The notes under the pieces were generated by a model, which saw nothing but the letters and a program-made list of their open reading frames with translations, was not told the origin of the DNA and did not search any database. A stretch of 64,000 nucleotides of DNA from the NCBI GenBank assembly GCA_023079485.1, contig CM041083.1, forward strand, positions 151,732,552-151,796,551, read 5' to 3'. The DNA is from Archilochus colubris. Lineage: Eukaryota > Chordata > Aves > Apodiformes > Trochilidae. The position numbers and the translations under genes were made by a program. Shown piece after piece: positions 38,001-51,100 of the stretch (positions within the stretch are counted from its first letter, which is position 1; each line of letters starts with the position of its first letter).

Positions 38001-39138
38001 CACGAAGAGAAAAGGAGAAAACAAATATAATGCAAAAGACTATTAGTCATTAAGGTAAATAATCCAGCATTGATATCCATGATACAGAAACTTTTGTAGA
38101 AGACAAAATCATAGTAAGATCTCTTCTCCATAATCAACTAGAAGAGCAGAATTATCTTTTATTATCTTTAGCATCAGTTTCCTCTTATATAGCTTCTTCA
38201 CCATGCATTTTTACATGATAAAATTTATCATGATATATTTATGATTAAATTTTTACAGAATATGCAAATATCATTTTCAGTCTTTGACTGCATTCACTTA
38301 GAAAATATATTCCTGTTCTGTGTGGGTATTTTCTGCTTAAAACAACATAGCATTTTTCTGATTTTTATTACAAGGCACTATATCAACCATTTCTGTGCTT
38401 TAAACTAAGCTTTAAAAAGCAAAAAGGATATATGTAGTAAGTTAGTGTATTATATTGTATATATGCTGCAAAGCACTACTACTAATTTGACATGAATGTC
38501 AATGTAAATAATAAAGTAATTCCATAAGTGCTCAGAGTTAATTCAATTAAATCTTTAGCAGTTTTGTTAGTTATATTTTTACTGAGCCTTATTATGGAGG
38601 AAGCTGGTAGTGAGAATGAATCCAGAAGAAAAATCAATATTTGATATTAAATGTGCTAAAAAAATGCCATTTGTTTGCTTTTTATATCAGTAAGTGTACT
38701 CAGACCAAACAAGCTAACTATGTTTATTTTTCATACTCTTTGGTGAAAGGGACAAGTCATTTTTGCAGAACAAGAGTCAGGCCTCTACTTCTTGCTCTTC
38801 ACTGCCTCTAAAAAATATGCCAAAAAGGAGCAGCAATCCCTTTGCTTTTTCTTCAGTTCTTGAACTCTTGGCAGAAAGCTGTTATTTTTTTTTATACAGA
38901 TTAAGAGAAAGAAGAGAGCAGACGTGTGTGTTCAATAGTCACTGAATTCATCAATATGGTCAATAGAACTTAACTTTTTAAACCAATATTTACTGAAGCA
39001 AGAGATGGTTCTGTCTCGCTGGCTTTGGAGTGGGGCTTGTGGCCCAAATAGAAATGCATGGTAATACCACAGTCCCTAATACCCCTTCCTCCTTTCTTGT
39101 CCTTCCTCTCACTCACTGTAGAATAAAGCTTGGGAACA
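35095..39138. other. Intronic sequence, no gene recognised
   Basis: AT-rich unique sequence with an A run at 35784-35800. No exon or transposon was recognised. Confidence 0.5.
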
Positions 39139-39143
39139 GGGAT

Positions 39144-39461
39144 TGTATAGAGACATTGTCAACCAGGTGCCTTGAGTTGCCAAAGAGTGGGTGTGAGTCC
39201 ACCTGTGCCTGATTAGGACAGGCCCCCATTGGGCATGAGCAAGACCAGGGGGCCAATAAAGGTGGGACACACACCCACAGAAGGCAACTTAGCTCACTCT
39301 GGTGTGAGGCATGGAGAGGCCAGCAGCTCGTTGAGCGTCTGGAGCAAGAAAGGCTCTTCCCGCTACACTTCTACCCTGGAAGCGCTGTGTGGTGGCTGGA
39401 GTCCTGGAAGAGACCAGCAGCTCGTCGAGCTTCAGGAGCAAGAATGGCTCCTCCCACTACA
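39144..39461 (+). mobile_element. Solo LTR of an avian ERV (318 bp)
   Basis: It begins TGTATAGAGACATTG and ends CCCACTACA, with perfect 5-bp target duplications GGGAT at 39139-39143 and 39462-39466. It is GC-richer than its flanks and contains GGCCAATAAAGG at 39251-39262, which could serve as the polyadenylation signal. It holds two tandem copies of a block about 105 bp apart (CCAGCAGCTCGTTGAGC and CCAGCAGCTCGTCGAGC, each followed by GGAGCAAGAA and GGCTC). No internal retroviral sequence is present. The sequence resembles a repeat I have seen in other bird genomes, but I cannot name the family. The strand is inferred from the AATAAA. Confidence 0.8.
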
Positions 39462-39466
39462 GGGAT

Positions 39467-42401
39467 AAATACACCAAAGGTTGTGATAAGGATTATATCT
39501 CTTTGTGATTTCAAAGTCTGAAATTTAGGGTAGCTAAAGTTGTGTTAATTGTTTCAGTGTATCACAATTTCTGGATATTTGCTGCCACATTAAAAGCAGA
39601 GCTTTGTGAATCATGAGGTTACAAGAAAATGTCCTTTACTGCATTTTTAGCATTGCTCAGAGTTGCAGAGAAAATTTTGAAAATTTTACAGCTTAAAACG
39701 ATAAAAGTGGCATTAAAACATACGAAATGCATTATAATACTCAGGAGAAAATTCAAACCTATTAGAAATATGATTTTTCAGCTGTTAATTTTTGCAATGG
39801 ATGTTCAGTGAAACCTTGTTAAAGCAGCATGAGGAACTCCTTGTTCAAAACATGACAGCAGTGGGATTATGTCTAAAGAAAAAGAAAGGCAGCACCTGGT
39901 TTCAGCTAGCTGAGCGTAACTCAAGTGTTCTGTACTAAGAAGACAGTAGGAAAGCAAAGGATATAAGAAAAGCACTGCTAACACGAGCCAGAAAAAGAGT
40001 CAAAAGATAGAGTACTTTTAAAACAGACATTCTGAATTATGAACAAAATCCTCAAGAAAATCTTCTGTTTATTTCTTACTATACTCAGGAAAGCAATGAG
40101 AAGACACATACTTTCATTAACCAAAGAAAAAAAAATAGAATTAAAAAAAATCAGTTTATTTCAGTATCAGTCTATCTTCCCCATTTAAATGAACTAACAG
40201 AAACCAGAAGACTCACTATGAATACTTATGTCACAATGACAGATGAAGCACAGATAATGTAATGAGAATTGACATGTCAAAGATTGCAAGACAAATCTTC
40301 CTGTTTTTCATGGTAAAAAACCAACCAAACAAAACAAACACCCCCCCCCCCAAAAAAAAAAAAAAATTACAAGCCAGAATAGATGACCTAAGAAAACTTT
40401 TTTTTAATATTTTTAATATATTCATTTTTGAGAATAACTATTCTCAATACTGAGGATCACATGACCTTCTAATTGTTAAGTATACTAAATATACTAAATT
40501 CAATCACTTCATTGAATGCTTTCATTAATTCATGGATTACAAGGACTGCATATGATCTAATGTTAATAGGATATCATTCAACAAAAAGAAAAATTATGAG
40601 GACAAAGACTTTCTTAGTGGAAACTGGCACCTTTGTACACCAATAGTCCAAAAAAAAGAGAAGGAACACAATCTGAAAAAAGAGTATGGTTCCATACAAA
40701 ATGTTATAAGATACTGAGCATATATAACCTTAATGAAATACACTATGTGCACCTTTGTCTTTTTATGATGCTTGCAAAGATGTGCTGAAAAACTCTTCTT
40801 CAGAGTATAATATGCTAATACATCAGCAGGTAAACATAAACTACTGGTTTAATTATAAAATGTCTCACTATCATGGCTATTGTGAATTAAAAGGATGAAA
40901 AAACAACGTGCAGGAAAAAAATCAGTTTTATTATGCATTGCCATTTGGGACTGTGATTGGATGGATGTTATTCTTGGTTGGAAAAAATAAAACACCTGAA
41001 AGTTAAAGAAATTGCAATGTTAATCTGCTTCCTTTTTCCGACATCTATACTAGTTTTCATGAGATAATAGGTATACGATGGAATAAGAAACAGGAAAAGC
41101 TTGAAAAAATAAGACCTTTTTTTTTTCCTTTTCCTTAATTTTACCCATCCTTAACCTCTCCATCCTCTTCAGATATTCAACTTTCAATCTTAGTCTTGAG
41201 TTTTTTTCCCCCCAGTTACTTGTAAAAATTATCAAAACCAAAATATGTGAAACACTCCTTCTCAAACTGTAAAATGAACTACAAGTACATAAATGTTCTC
41301 CTGCTTTTTATTTCAGTTGTAACTTAATAAAATATTATTGAAATGTCAATAATTTCATAAAAAGGAATGTTCAGGAGTGGTCCATCAGTGTTTTTTAAGT
41401 ACTTTTGATGTTTTCTCATAATATTCACTAGTGCTGTTTTCCAAAATGAGAAAAGACTGAGATAAGAGCACAGCAGTGACTGAAGACTTCCTCACTAATG
41501 ATTCTGGATCCAACATAAATTTTTATAGATAAGCATACAGATGAAATCAATTCAGTAAAACAAGAAATAAGTAGTTTATTATTGCAAAATTGATGTCTGT
41601 AGTGACTTAATATTCACTGGCCTGATCAGCAGCCCCCTCTATGAGCCATCACAAATTTCTCAATTGTATATTACATGCCACAGACTACTCTTACTAAAGG
41701 TAGCTAATATTTGGCATTTCTGAATAATACATGGATCACTGGACACCAGTAAACACAAAACCCATGGGCTATGGTAGACATTGTGTTAAGATATTTGCTA
41801 GATTCAAGATTTTTTCTGGGCTTCTATTTATTTTCAAATATGTCTTTATTCACAGACATTTTTTGCTGTATATAAGATAGATATATTTTGAATAAATCCT
41901 ATTTTCCAGATAAAATTGTCATAGTTACTGGGAAGAAGACCTTGTGTTTGAAACAGATGCACCACAAGATTTATTCACTTTATCTTCTTTGCCAAAATGA
42001 AAATAAATTTTGTGAATCAAAAAAATTCTGCTGGTGTATTTAAGCCATAATTTTGCATTTAATTACATAAGTATAACTGATGTTATACGTATACATTAAG
42101 TATAACTGTAAACGTATTTTATAGCCTTTGTTAAAAAGTGTGTGCTTATTCATAAAACCAAAAGATGCAAAGATACTGTGGAGAAGTAATGAAAAAAGGG
42201 TTACCATGATAATTAGTAAAACAAGAAGCTGTAATGTATAAAGACCATAAACCATTTTATGGTGAGTCTAGTAAGAAGGCTAAGGTTCAGACCATAGGAC
42301 TGACATCCTGTATAAACTAACTTCATAAGTGCATCCAATAATTTGATTGTTGTAGAAAAAAGCATTTGATATAAGAATATTTAATTGCAGTTATTAACAG
42401 G
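39467..42401. other. Intronic sequence, no gene recognised
   Basis: AT-rich unique sequence with a C11-A15 homopolymer junction at 40341-40366. No exon or transposon was recognised. Confidence 0.5.
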
Positions 42402-42406
42402 CAGAC

Positions 42407-43219
42407 TGTGCAAGTCTGACCTCACTCATTTGCAATTGTCTCAAAAGAGCAATTTTAAAGTGAATAGCCCTGGCTGGGGTGGAGGAACCTGGCCAGAGCT
42501 GAGCAGGGGGTGACACCTCAGGAAGAGATAAGAACTAAGAACTGACTGCTGGGTGGAGACTGCTCCCCTTTACTGGGGGTTTTCTGAGGGCCTGCAATGC
42601 TGGGACGTCCCTCCAGGCACCACTACCCTGTCCAGGGTGGAGGAAGCCACCCTGATTGTACTGATGCTGATGTACGTGGCTGAGGGGGCTGGAACAGAGC
42701 AGGGAGTGGAGCCTGGAAGGAGATAAGAACCGATGAGTGGGTGGGGGACTGCACCCTTCTGCGGCAGCTCCCCCCCTCCAGGCAGCCTGCCTGCAATGGC
42801 TCTGATGCCAATGCCCCTGGCTTCTGTGGCAGCTGACTGATAGCTGCCCCTTTGGAACAAAAGGAACTCAGGGGTATATATGGCTGTCCATGCTGGGGCT
42901 GTTTGGTTGTCTCTTGACCCACCGCCATCTCGCATCAGGCCCTGTCCAGGATCAGTGCCATCTTGAAGAAACTCACAGGGCAGCTGGGCCCCTGGGGGTG
43001 ACTCTGACTCTCTCTCTCTCATTCTTTCTTCCCACTTTCTTATCACTTTTCTCTCTCTCTTGTATCTTCTTTTCCTCTCTCCCCCTTTGGCTTGGCTCTG
43101 TATTTTTGCCGGTGTCAACTGTCAAATAAAATCTGCTTGCACCCGACCCTTCCATGGTTGGACTTTGTTTCATGGATCCAAAGCAAAAATAAATTTTTAT
43201 GTTATCTCAGACCATAACA
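42407..43219 (+). mobile_element. Solo LTR of an avian ERV, copy B (813 bp)
   Basis: Same family as the LTR at 9906-10811. It begins TGTGCAAGTCTGACC and ends GACCATAACA, with 5-bp target duplications CAGAC at 42402-42406 and 43220-43224. TATATAT lies at 42875-42881 and AATAAA at 43125-43130, with a CT-rich tract between them. It is shorter than copy A chiefly because most of the first U3 repeat unit is missing between GTGACACCT and GGAAGAGATAAG (about 42510-42525). No internal region is present. Open frames across it in both strands are not genes. Confidence 0.9.
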
Positions 43220-43224
43220 CAGAC

Positions 43225-43559
43225 AATATGTGAATTGTAGTTGTGTTTCAAGAAATTGTTCAATATTCTGTGGCTTGATTGAATATTTTTTCTGGTTCCT
43301 CCCTCCATATTCCTTCACAAAATTGAATGAAAGGACTAGATACAGCTAGTATTTCATGAAGATGACTAAGAAGGCATAATCTCTGTGAAGTAAAAGACAT
43401 CGCTAATTTCCCCACCACCTGGCAGTACTCAATACATCTTTCAGGACAAAGGCACAGAGACCAGACCTTTTTACACATGGTAACTTCTGAATTAGGATGA
43501 CAAAATCAGCTACTGCAGCTGGAGTTTGAAGGTATTTCCAATGGAGCTATGAAGCCCAC
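43225..43559. other. Intronic sequence between LTR and CR1
   Basis: About 335 bases without recognised content. The right end may include degraded CR1 sequence. Confidence 0.4.
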
Positions 43560-44766
43560 TAAACAGGCTGAAAAGATGTTAGATGTGGAAACACTTATCA
43601 TCACTTTGATCTAATAGATAAAGAGAAGGCAGTGGACATGGGAGATTCTTTTTTTCATTTTAACAAAGCTTTTGATATTGTCTCTCACAGTAGCCTTGTG
43701 GATAAAATGTCCAGCATACAGCTATGCACACCATATGATGGGTGAAAAACTGCCTGAAGGGTCAGGTTCAAAGGGTTGTTGCCAACAGGATAACATTTGG
43801 CTGGCACCCAGATACTAGGTGGTTCCCAGGGCTCATTTGAAGGGCTAGATCTCTTCGATGTTTATATCAATAACCAGCACGTAGGAGTTGAGTGCACACT
43901 AAGTCAGTTTGCAGATTAAACCAAATTAGGAGGAGCCATTTATTCCCTCAAGGGTAGAGAGGTCTTAGAGGGAGCTTCTGGTAGAACAAAGTGCTGGGCA
44001 GTCACCACTCATAGGAAATTTAACAAGGAGGAATGTCAGATTCTGCAGCTGGGAGCCTGTACTCCTGGATGGACCTATAGCAGGGCCAAGAGGCTGGAGT
44101 GCAACCCAGGAGAAAAGTATGTGGAAATTCATGGTAAGCTTGATATGTGTCCACAATGTGCCCTGGCAGCCCAAAGGGACAGCTGTATCCTGGGGTGCAT
44201 TAAGTGCAGTGTAGGTAACTGGGATAAAGAAGGGGTTGTTCCACTGTATCCAGCACTGGTACAGCCTCACCTCAAGTGCTGTGTACAGTTTTGGCATCCA
44301 GAACATAAGTATATAAATATATTAGAATGTATCCAAAGGAGGGCAACTAAGACAGTGAAAGGACACAAGGCCATGACTTAGGAGGAGCAACTGAGGATAT
44401 GACAATACCAGATTTGTCCAGAGGAGACTGAGTGGTACCTCATTGCTGGCTACAACCTCCTCTTGACGAGGAGAAGAGAGAGAGATGCTGATCTCTTCTA
44501 TCTGGTGTCCAATGACAGGACACGGAAACACTGAATAAGTTCAGGTTGGATATGAGGAACCATCTTCACTAAGAAGTTGTTCAAGCACTGGAACAAGCTC
44601 TGGAGGGAGGTGGTCATAACCTCAAGACTGTCAATGGTTGAGAAGCATTGGGAAAATGGTTTTAGATTTATGGTTCATCTTTTAGGTTGCCCTGTATGGA
44701 GTCAGGAGTTGGACTTGATAATCCTTTTAAGTGCCTTCCAACTCAGGATATTCTACTATGCTATGA
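43560..44766 (+). pseudogene. Long CR1 LINE fragment with decayed ORF2 reverse transcriptase
   Basis: This is the longest CR1 copy in the window. A broken frame carries the reverse-transcriptase motif FNKAFDIVSH near 43660-43695 (family form: FSKAFDTVSH). Further on, 44121-44381 reads MCPQCALAAQRDSCILGCIK and later VVPLYPALVQPHL, the part of CR1 ORF2 after the catalytic core. KHWNKLWREVV near 44584 is the C-terminal HWNRLPREVV segment. The copy ends in the 3' UTR (GTGCCTTCCAACTCAGG) with a decayed tail at 44750-44766. Frameshifts and stops throughout mean no protein is made. The 5' part including the endonuclease is missing. Confidence 0.9.
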
Positions 44767-47171
44767 CTAACAGAAAAATCCTCCCTATTTACCCCAGCCC
44801 CACACAGTTATGTTGGACCTGCTTCTAATCAGGCAGTAGTACCATAAATTCTAAACATTAGCTGATAATCTACTTGACCTCAAGACGTGAAGCCTGTATG
44901 TCATAACTCATTAATTTTTTCTCACTGATAATGCATGGCATAGAATTTGTATTGCATATTGTTTATGACTGATAATATTTTTTTCATATTTTGTAGTAGA
45001 AAACCCTGCACAGCTTAAATTTTAAGAATGTGTTCTGGACATCCTTTTGATGATGCTGAAATTTTACAGTGCATTGCAGTGCCCCACAGAAAAGCACACA
45101 TGCAAACACACTTCAAATCTACTTGCTTTCGATATAGGCACCACCCTATTTCTGAGGACAAGCAATTAATTGAGAACTTGTTCAAAGGAAGTGCTTTTAA
45201 AGTGCTTCCTCCTATTGTATTTCTTTATAGATTATCAATTTGAGCTTTTTTTACTATCAGTGCAGTTCCACAGTAGCTTTCCACGCACTGCTCCCCAGTA
45301 CCTAGCAAATAGCTGCCAAGAGGTAAATTCTTCAAATTGTTCCTAAAATAAAATAAAATAAAGCATCTTTTTCAATAGATCTTTTGGGGAAGTATTTTCT
45401 GGCTGCACTGTTTATTGTCTTGCGAAAAGGCTAGTTTCAAAGCTAGTGATGGACTGCTCAATACCAGCATGTTTTTAAAAAAAGAAAAAGGGAAAAAAAA
45501 AAAAAAAGAGAGAAAAAAAGAACCATGACACTGCAGTAGATAGATGATATCAAACCTCTCTGCGATTAACTGCATGTAGAAGAAAATGAAATAGTAACCT
45601 AAGGAAACTATTTTTTTAAGTGATTTATACAGTATATTAAGGAGTGGTGAAATCCATTCTTGAAAAACCCTTTAGAAAAAGAACATGTACTCATATTGAT
45701 GTTTGTTACAGTGTTGTAGCACATAAATATCCAAGCTGGCAAATACTTTACTAGGATTTCATGTAATGAAATTATGTCATAAAATAACTATTTTCTTTAA
45801 TTCCAAGTATCTTGATGATTTTATTTTATTTTTGCTTATCAAAATTATTTGAGAATCTCCTTCCCTTACAAAGTTCAGACTCCATACTTTTAGGATACTC
45901 ACAGAAATACCTGCACTGTAGTAATCAATCAGATGCTGTAACTGATATTCACACCCTTCTCCCCTGCCATCAGTCTTTGCTGTTTGTCAGCGAGTCCTAC
46001 AGTGGCATCTTCTGGCACAGAGAAGAATTAATTGCTTTCTTGCTGTGAAAGAATGTTGCTATTAAAAGGGTAAGTTAAGAAACAAGCTTAAAGAATGGAA
46101 ATTAAAGCACCTGCTGTTCTTCAATTATTCTGCTCAGACCAATCGAAACAGTAATGAAGATGAGAAATTAAAAACTAGGTCTTTGGTAAGTGGCCATTTA
46201 GGCGTGAGAGTTTATGTGTGAGGCAACTGCTTCTACAGCTATTAGTAACCTAAATCATGACATAAAATTGCATCAGTTGACATAAGATTACAAATGGTAG
46301 TTAATTAGAAAATGGAGGAACAATACAAAAGGAAGAAAAAAGGCAATAGATAGGACTGACTGAAAGAGAAAAAAAAATTATTATTCTCTTTTTAAATCCA
46401 CCTCTAACATTTTTTTTTTATTTTATGACTTATATTTTGTTGAAATTGCTGCACAGCAAAATAAATTACTGTTTATGGACACAAGGATAATGAGAGCTGC
46501 TAATGAACTGAATATTACATTTGATATTTTGCTAGGAAAATGGTTCATAATTTTTATGTTACTGAGTTTACAGATTTTATCACAACATCTTCAATTATAT
46601 ATGACATTTTTATTTTTTTATTATGTGTGCTAGAACACTGTACATCACACATTTTACTCAGTACTTCCAAGGAAGTGAACCTTGAGAAGCAGAAGCAGCA
46701 ACCTTCTCAGTCCACTGAGAAGAGCCTTAAAGTGTGACCACTGGTAGCTTGGTCTTGGGCCACTGCTGCTCAGCACATCGTAAGTTACCATTTCTGGTGA
46801 ATTTTTCCCTTCCCTTCTGGCAGTTATTATCATCAACCATGGTACAATTTTTCAAGATGTCAAGCCACTGTGACTTTGGTAGCCCATAGCTGTCCCATAT
46901 GAAGTAGTTCTGAACCTATCAAAAATACTTGGCATAGAAATAGGAGCAGCTGAAGCCTTGACTATACATAAACAGATAAACAAGCAAAATTTTCTCTCCC
47001 ATTTTTACCTTTAAAAATCTGCTCAAATTAAAAGTAAATTAAAATAGGAATTCATGGAGCAGTACACTCGTTAACTTACTGCAGACACAGCTGTGGAAAA
47101 AAACCAAAACTCAACAACAATTGGCACCTGGCAGGCCTAACTTTCTGAATTTTTCCCTTTTTTACTTTTTG
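44767..47171. other. Intronic sequence, no gene recognised
   Basis: AT-rich unique sequence with an A-rich purine run at 45477-45521. No exon or transposon was recognised; the last 100 bases may belong to the neighbouring LTR. Confidence 0.45.
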
Positions 47172-48112
47172 TGTGAAAGCAGCAGTAGTAGCACAGTTGA
47201 GCCCACAAGGCTGTCCAGAATGCTGGCCTATGCCCAGGGCTGGATTAATCAGCAAGTGACTAAACTGAGCTGATTTCTTCCTCAATCTGTCTGCACGGCC
47301 CCACTTCCAGAAAGCAGAGTCCCCTAGGATACGTGACACACCAGTTCCAGTTGGATCCAGTGGACCCACGACAGGACACAGCTAAGCCCCACCAGTCAAG
47401 GCAGTAAATGTGGGGTAAATGTGTTTCGGAAGGGGCAAAATGCTGCCAGGTAGTGTGAGAAATGTGGGTGGGGGGGGGAAAAGTGAAAGAAAAAATGGTG
47501 TGAAGATCAAGGTGAGAGAAGAGGCAGAGAGAGGAGGTGTCCCAGTCCCCAAAGCAGAATCTCCCTGCAGAGCACCATGCTGCAGCTGACAACCACACTG
47601 CAGCCCCTGGGGAACTCTACGCTGAAGCAGGTCGGTGTGCCCTGAAGGAACATGCAGCCTGTGGAGAGGAGTTCATCCTGAAACAGTCTTATCCTGAAGG
47701 ACTGAAGCCCATGCAGAGGACTCCCCCCCCTAGAGCAAGGAAGAAAACATGAGGAAGGAGCAGCAGAGAGAAGCTGTTATGAACTGACTACAACTCTCCA
47801 CTCTCTGTCAGTCCTGAACCACTCAATGGCAGGAAGAGGCAAAGGATATGAAGAAGTGAAGCTGAGTGAAAAAGGATGGGTGATGGGAAGAAGGTGTTTT
47901 TAGTTTTGTGTTTGTTTCTTACCCTCCTAATCCATTTTAATTCACAATAATTTAAATTAATATACCCCAAGATGTCTTCTGATGGTAATTGGTATGTGTC
48001 TTTATCTTGACAGGTGATTTTTTTCATCTTTTTTTTTTTTTATGATTTGTTGTAGAGGACTGAGAGAGAAGCTGGGTGGGCATCTGGTAACCACCTAAAT
48101 CAATACACCACA
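47172..48112 (+). mobile_element. Avian ERV LTR (about 940 bp), boundaries tentative
   Basis: The 3' two-thirds matches a common avian LTR that I recognise. Landmarks are GCACCATGCTGCAGCTGAC, CACTGCAGCCCCTGGGG, AACATGCAGCCTGTGGAGAG, ATGAACTGACTACAACT, GAAGGTGTTTTTAGTTTTG and a U5 with GGTAATTGGTATGTGTC, then GTGGGCATCTGG, ending near ACACCACA. The polyadenylation signal is degraded to AATAAT (about 47945). A 4-bp repeat TTTG flanks 47172-48112 and may be the target duplication, with ends TGTGAAAGC and ACACCACA. Because 4 bp is short, these boundaries are provisional. There is no internal retroviral region. Antisense to GPC5. Confidence 0.7.
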
Positions 48113-48116
48113 TTTG

Positions 48117-51100
48117 TCATAACATACAGTAGAAGCACATTCAGTTTGTCCTAAAGTGTTGGTCTCTAAACAGTTATGGTGTGGTTCAACTTCAGCAGTT
48201 AGAAAAACATCTCCAGAAGACAGACAAGGTCAGGAGCAGAAGTAACCTCAGCTACATCAATTTACAAACAGTAATCAGTGCTCCCAGTTTGCCTGTTTCT
48301 AAGATGTGACCAAGTGTCTTTTGTTGCCTAAGTTTTGGACACTTGCACATCATTAACTAGAAACCTTTTCAAGTTCCTTATTAACTTCATTTAAATATAT
48401 GAACACAAATATTTATGGAATATAAAATCCCTGATGTGAAGTTTTTAACAGCCAACATTTAACAAATAATAAATGTTTTAATATGTCTCAAGTACTTTTG
48501 CAAGTCACATATATGATCAATATTTTTGTCTCTTACTAGATTTTGCTGAACAATTTAATTAGGTAACCTTCACCTTAATTAATACTTCTTGGGGTTTGAG
48601 TTGTTTTTTTTTAGTTTTGGTTTGTTTAGGTTTTTTTGCTAATGACGGAATTTATTTATGTAAAGTATTAACACAATAAGTACTTATTATTTTTCAGCTA
48701 TTTAGCTCATACATAGTTTCTTCCTTTGAGAACAACTGTCTGATTTTGCTTCCTGGTATTCCAGAAGTAGAGTTTTCTAACATTCAGTGTTGTCTGTCAA
48801 ATAGCTGGCACATATTTTCAAAATGTCCCTGCTGGAATACAGAAGTTTCTCTTAGGATATTACGCTTTCTACATCACTATCAATTGCCTAAGTGTCCAAG
48901 CCCAAATAATATGCCTGAATGAGCAATGTACCAACTACTCAGGAGGCCCTTAATTTAACCTTGTGCTAGAAGAGCAGTTACCTGGATATGACTGCATGCA
49001 ACATATACTTGAGAAAAAAAAGCCAAATGAAAGAAAAGATCCATACTTCAGAAACCTAATGGATTTGGATTAAAAAATACTAATGACTGTGTGGTGGGAC
49101 TTCATTCTTGACGAAGTCAGTCTCTGCTGAGCTGTGGCATAAACCTCTCTTTCTCCATCTGGGTAAATCACAATGAAGCCAGGGATTCTCCCTTTCTTAA
49201 ACTCATCTACTGGCCCTGAGCAGAAAATGCTCAATTTGGCTCCAAGCCAAAAACTAATAAAACAATAAAAAAAAAAAAAGGACTCATGTTTAGATGTCTG
49301 ATCTCACTGCTACTTGACAGCATCTGACAGATAGTTGTGTTCTAGGTATCCAGCCTTTCAAAACACAAAAAGCAGAATTTATCTCCAGATTCACTTACTT
49401 AAATGCAGGTAGCTACAGCAGGTTTAATATGAGCTTGCTCCTGATACAGTCACTGGAAACACAGTTCACAAAGGCAAAAGAGCACATGCTGAAACAGCAT
49501 AGTCCCACCCCTGCTATTAGGTGTCTGATCTAGAGAAGAAACCTTCTAGAAGGATCAGGGCACAAGGATTATTTTTTCTTTTGTGCTACCTTTTCTATAC
49601 ATTTCTTCCTAAAGTTAAAAAAACACAGTACTTGTGCCTATTTGCAGACTACTTAAAGAAAAGAGGCATCACCTTTGTAAGCGAGATTGGATTTTTTTTT
49701 AACACATATGTTTTACAGTTTTTAAGAACTAGATCTTGCATAATTATTTCTGAAATAAATAAAAATAAAATAGTACTATATTTCTGTGACAAACAGGAAA
49801 GAATTGATTCTCTGCTATTTAACAGTTAAAAAATGATCTGAGCATGAATTATCGAGAAAGGAATTATTCAAGGCATTTGAGTTTTATTAATAGTGAGAGA
49901 CACAAATATGAGATTAATACAATTTAAGTCTCTGCACAGGTTACAAAGAGAACTCTAAGGAGATCACACACTTTGATTTTTTAAGGAATATAATAAGGAC
50001 TGGAGACATGTGACAAGCAGAGGAACCAACTTTGACTATAAACTACGTTTGAGTATATAGATGTGTGACATTTGTCATGGTCACAATCTACTTAAAAATA
50101 CATTGAAAGAACAGTTGTGTTGAAAAAGATCCAAAAAAGAAACAAAAAGAGTTCTGTTGAAAAATTTTGTTTTGAAAAAGAAGCAGATTCTTCCATAAGC
50201 AGATTTAAAAAGTGGTTTACAGTTGCTTTGTAATTCAGTGAAATAATTCCTTTTTAATATAGTGGTTATGAAAGTTTTGGTTTATTGCAGTTTTAACATT
50301 TTTTTGTGTGTGTGTCAGTTCTAAAAAGAGAAACAGATAAAACAGCAAGACTGTTTGATTACTGGACTAACCATGGGATTCACAGCTATTACCACATATT
50401 TTTGCACCAGTAATCATTTTCTCCACCACAGATGATGGAAAAAAGATATGATTTCTTCTACAAGCAAATAAGTCTTTTTGAATAACCTGAATTCCATTTC
50501 ACAAGCCTTATTGACTGTTTTTGCAAGTAACCCTTCTGTTTTATGTTGGAACAAATCATTAGTAATCTTGACAACAAGACCGTCAAGTATATTGACAAAT
50601 ATTCAACCCTTACCTACCAATAAGTAGAACTGCATCAAAACCAGAACAAAAGCACAAGAACCTAACTTAGGGAAGGAATTGTCTAAATAACTTTAGGTAT
50701 CTGTACTTGGTCTCCTGAACCTTGAGTCCTTTTACAGTCAGTTAAGAGAATTGAAGGCACTAGGGCAGAATTCTTCCCATGCTAAGAGGGGTGCTTAATA
50801 TTCACCCAATGCAATGTGCCTTCATGTGTTTACTCATTTCCAGTGAAACAGGTTTCTTTTTTTCAAGTGATCATAAAAGGAACCTAAATTTCTTAGTTCC
50901 AGAACATATGTTTATATTATAAATAGCTAGCATGAAGGAAAATCCTGTCTCTATTGTTATTTAAGCAAGATTACATACTGAGGAAAATAAATGCACAGTA
51001 GTGTATAACTGGATGCCAGCATAGACTTTTGTTTTGGTTGGTGAAAATGCAGGGGTTTTAATCTAACACTAAAGTATCTAACCTGATCATCTTAGGGAAA

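Noticed and set aside
42570..43118. 182-codon minus-strand open frame, and similar frames at 10020-10784
   Set aside because: They lie within the paired solo LTRs and run against or across the LTR orientation. The two LTR copies do not keep the same frame.
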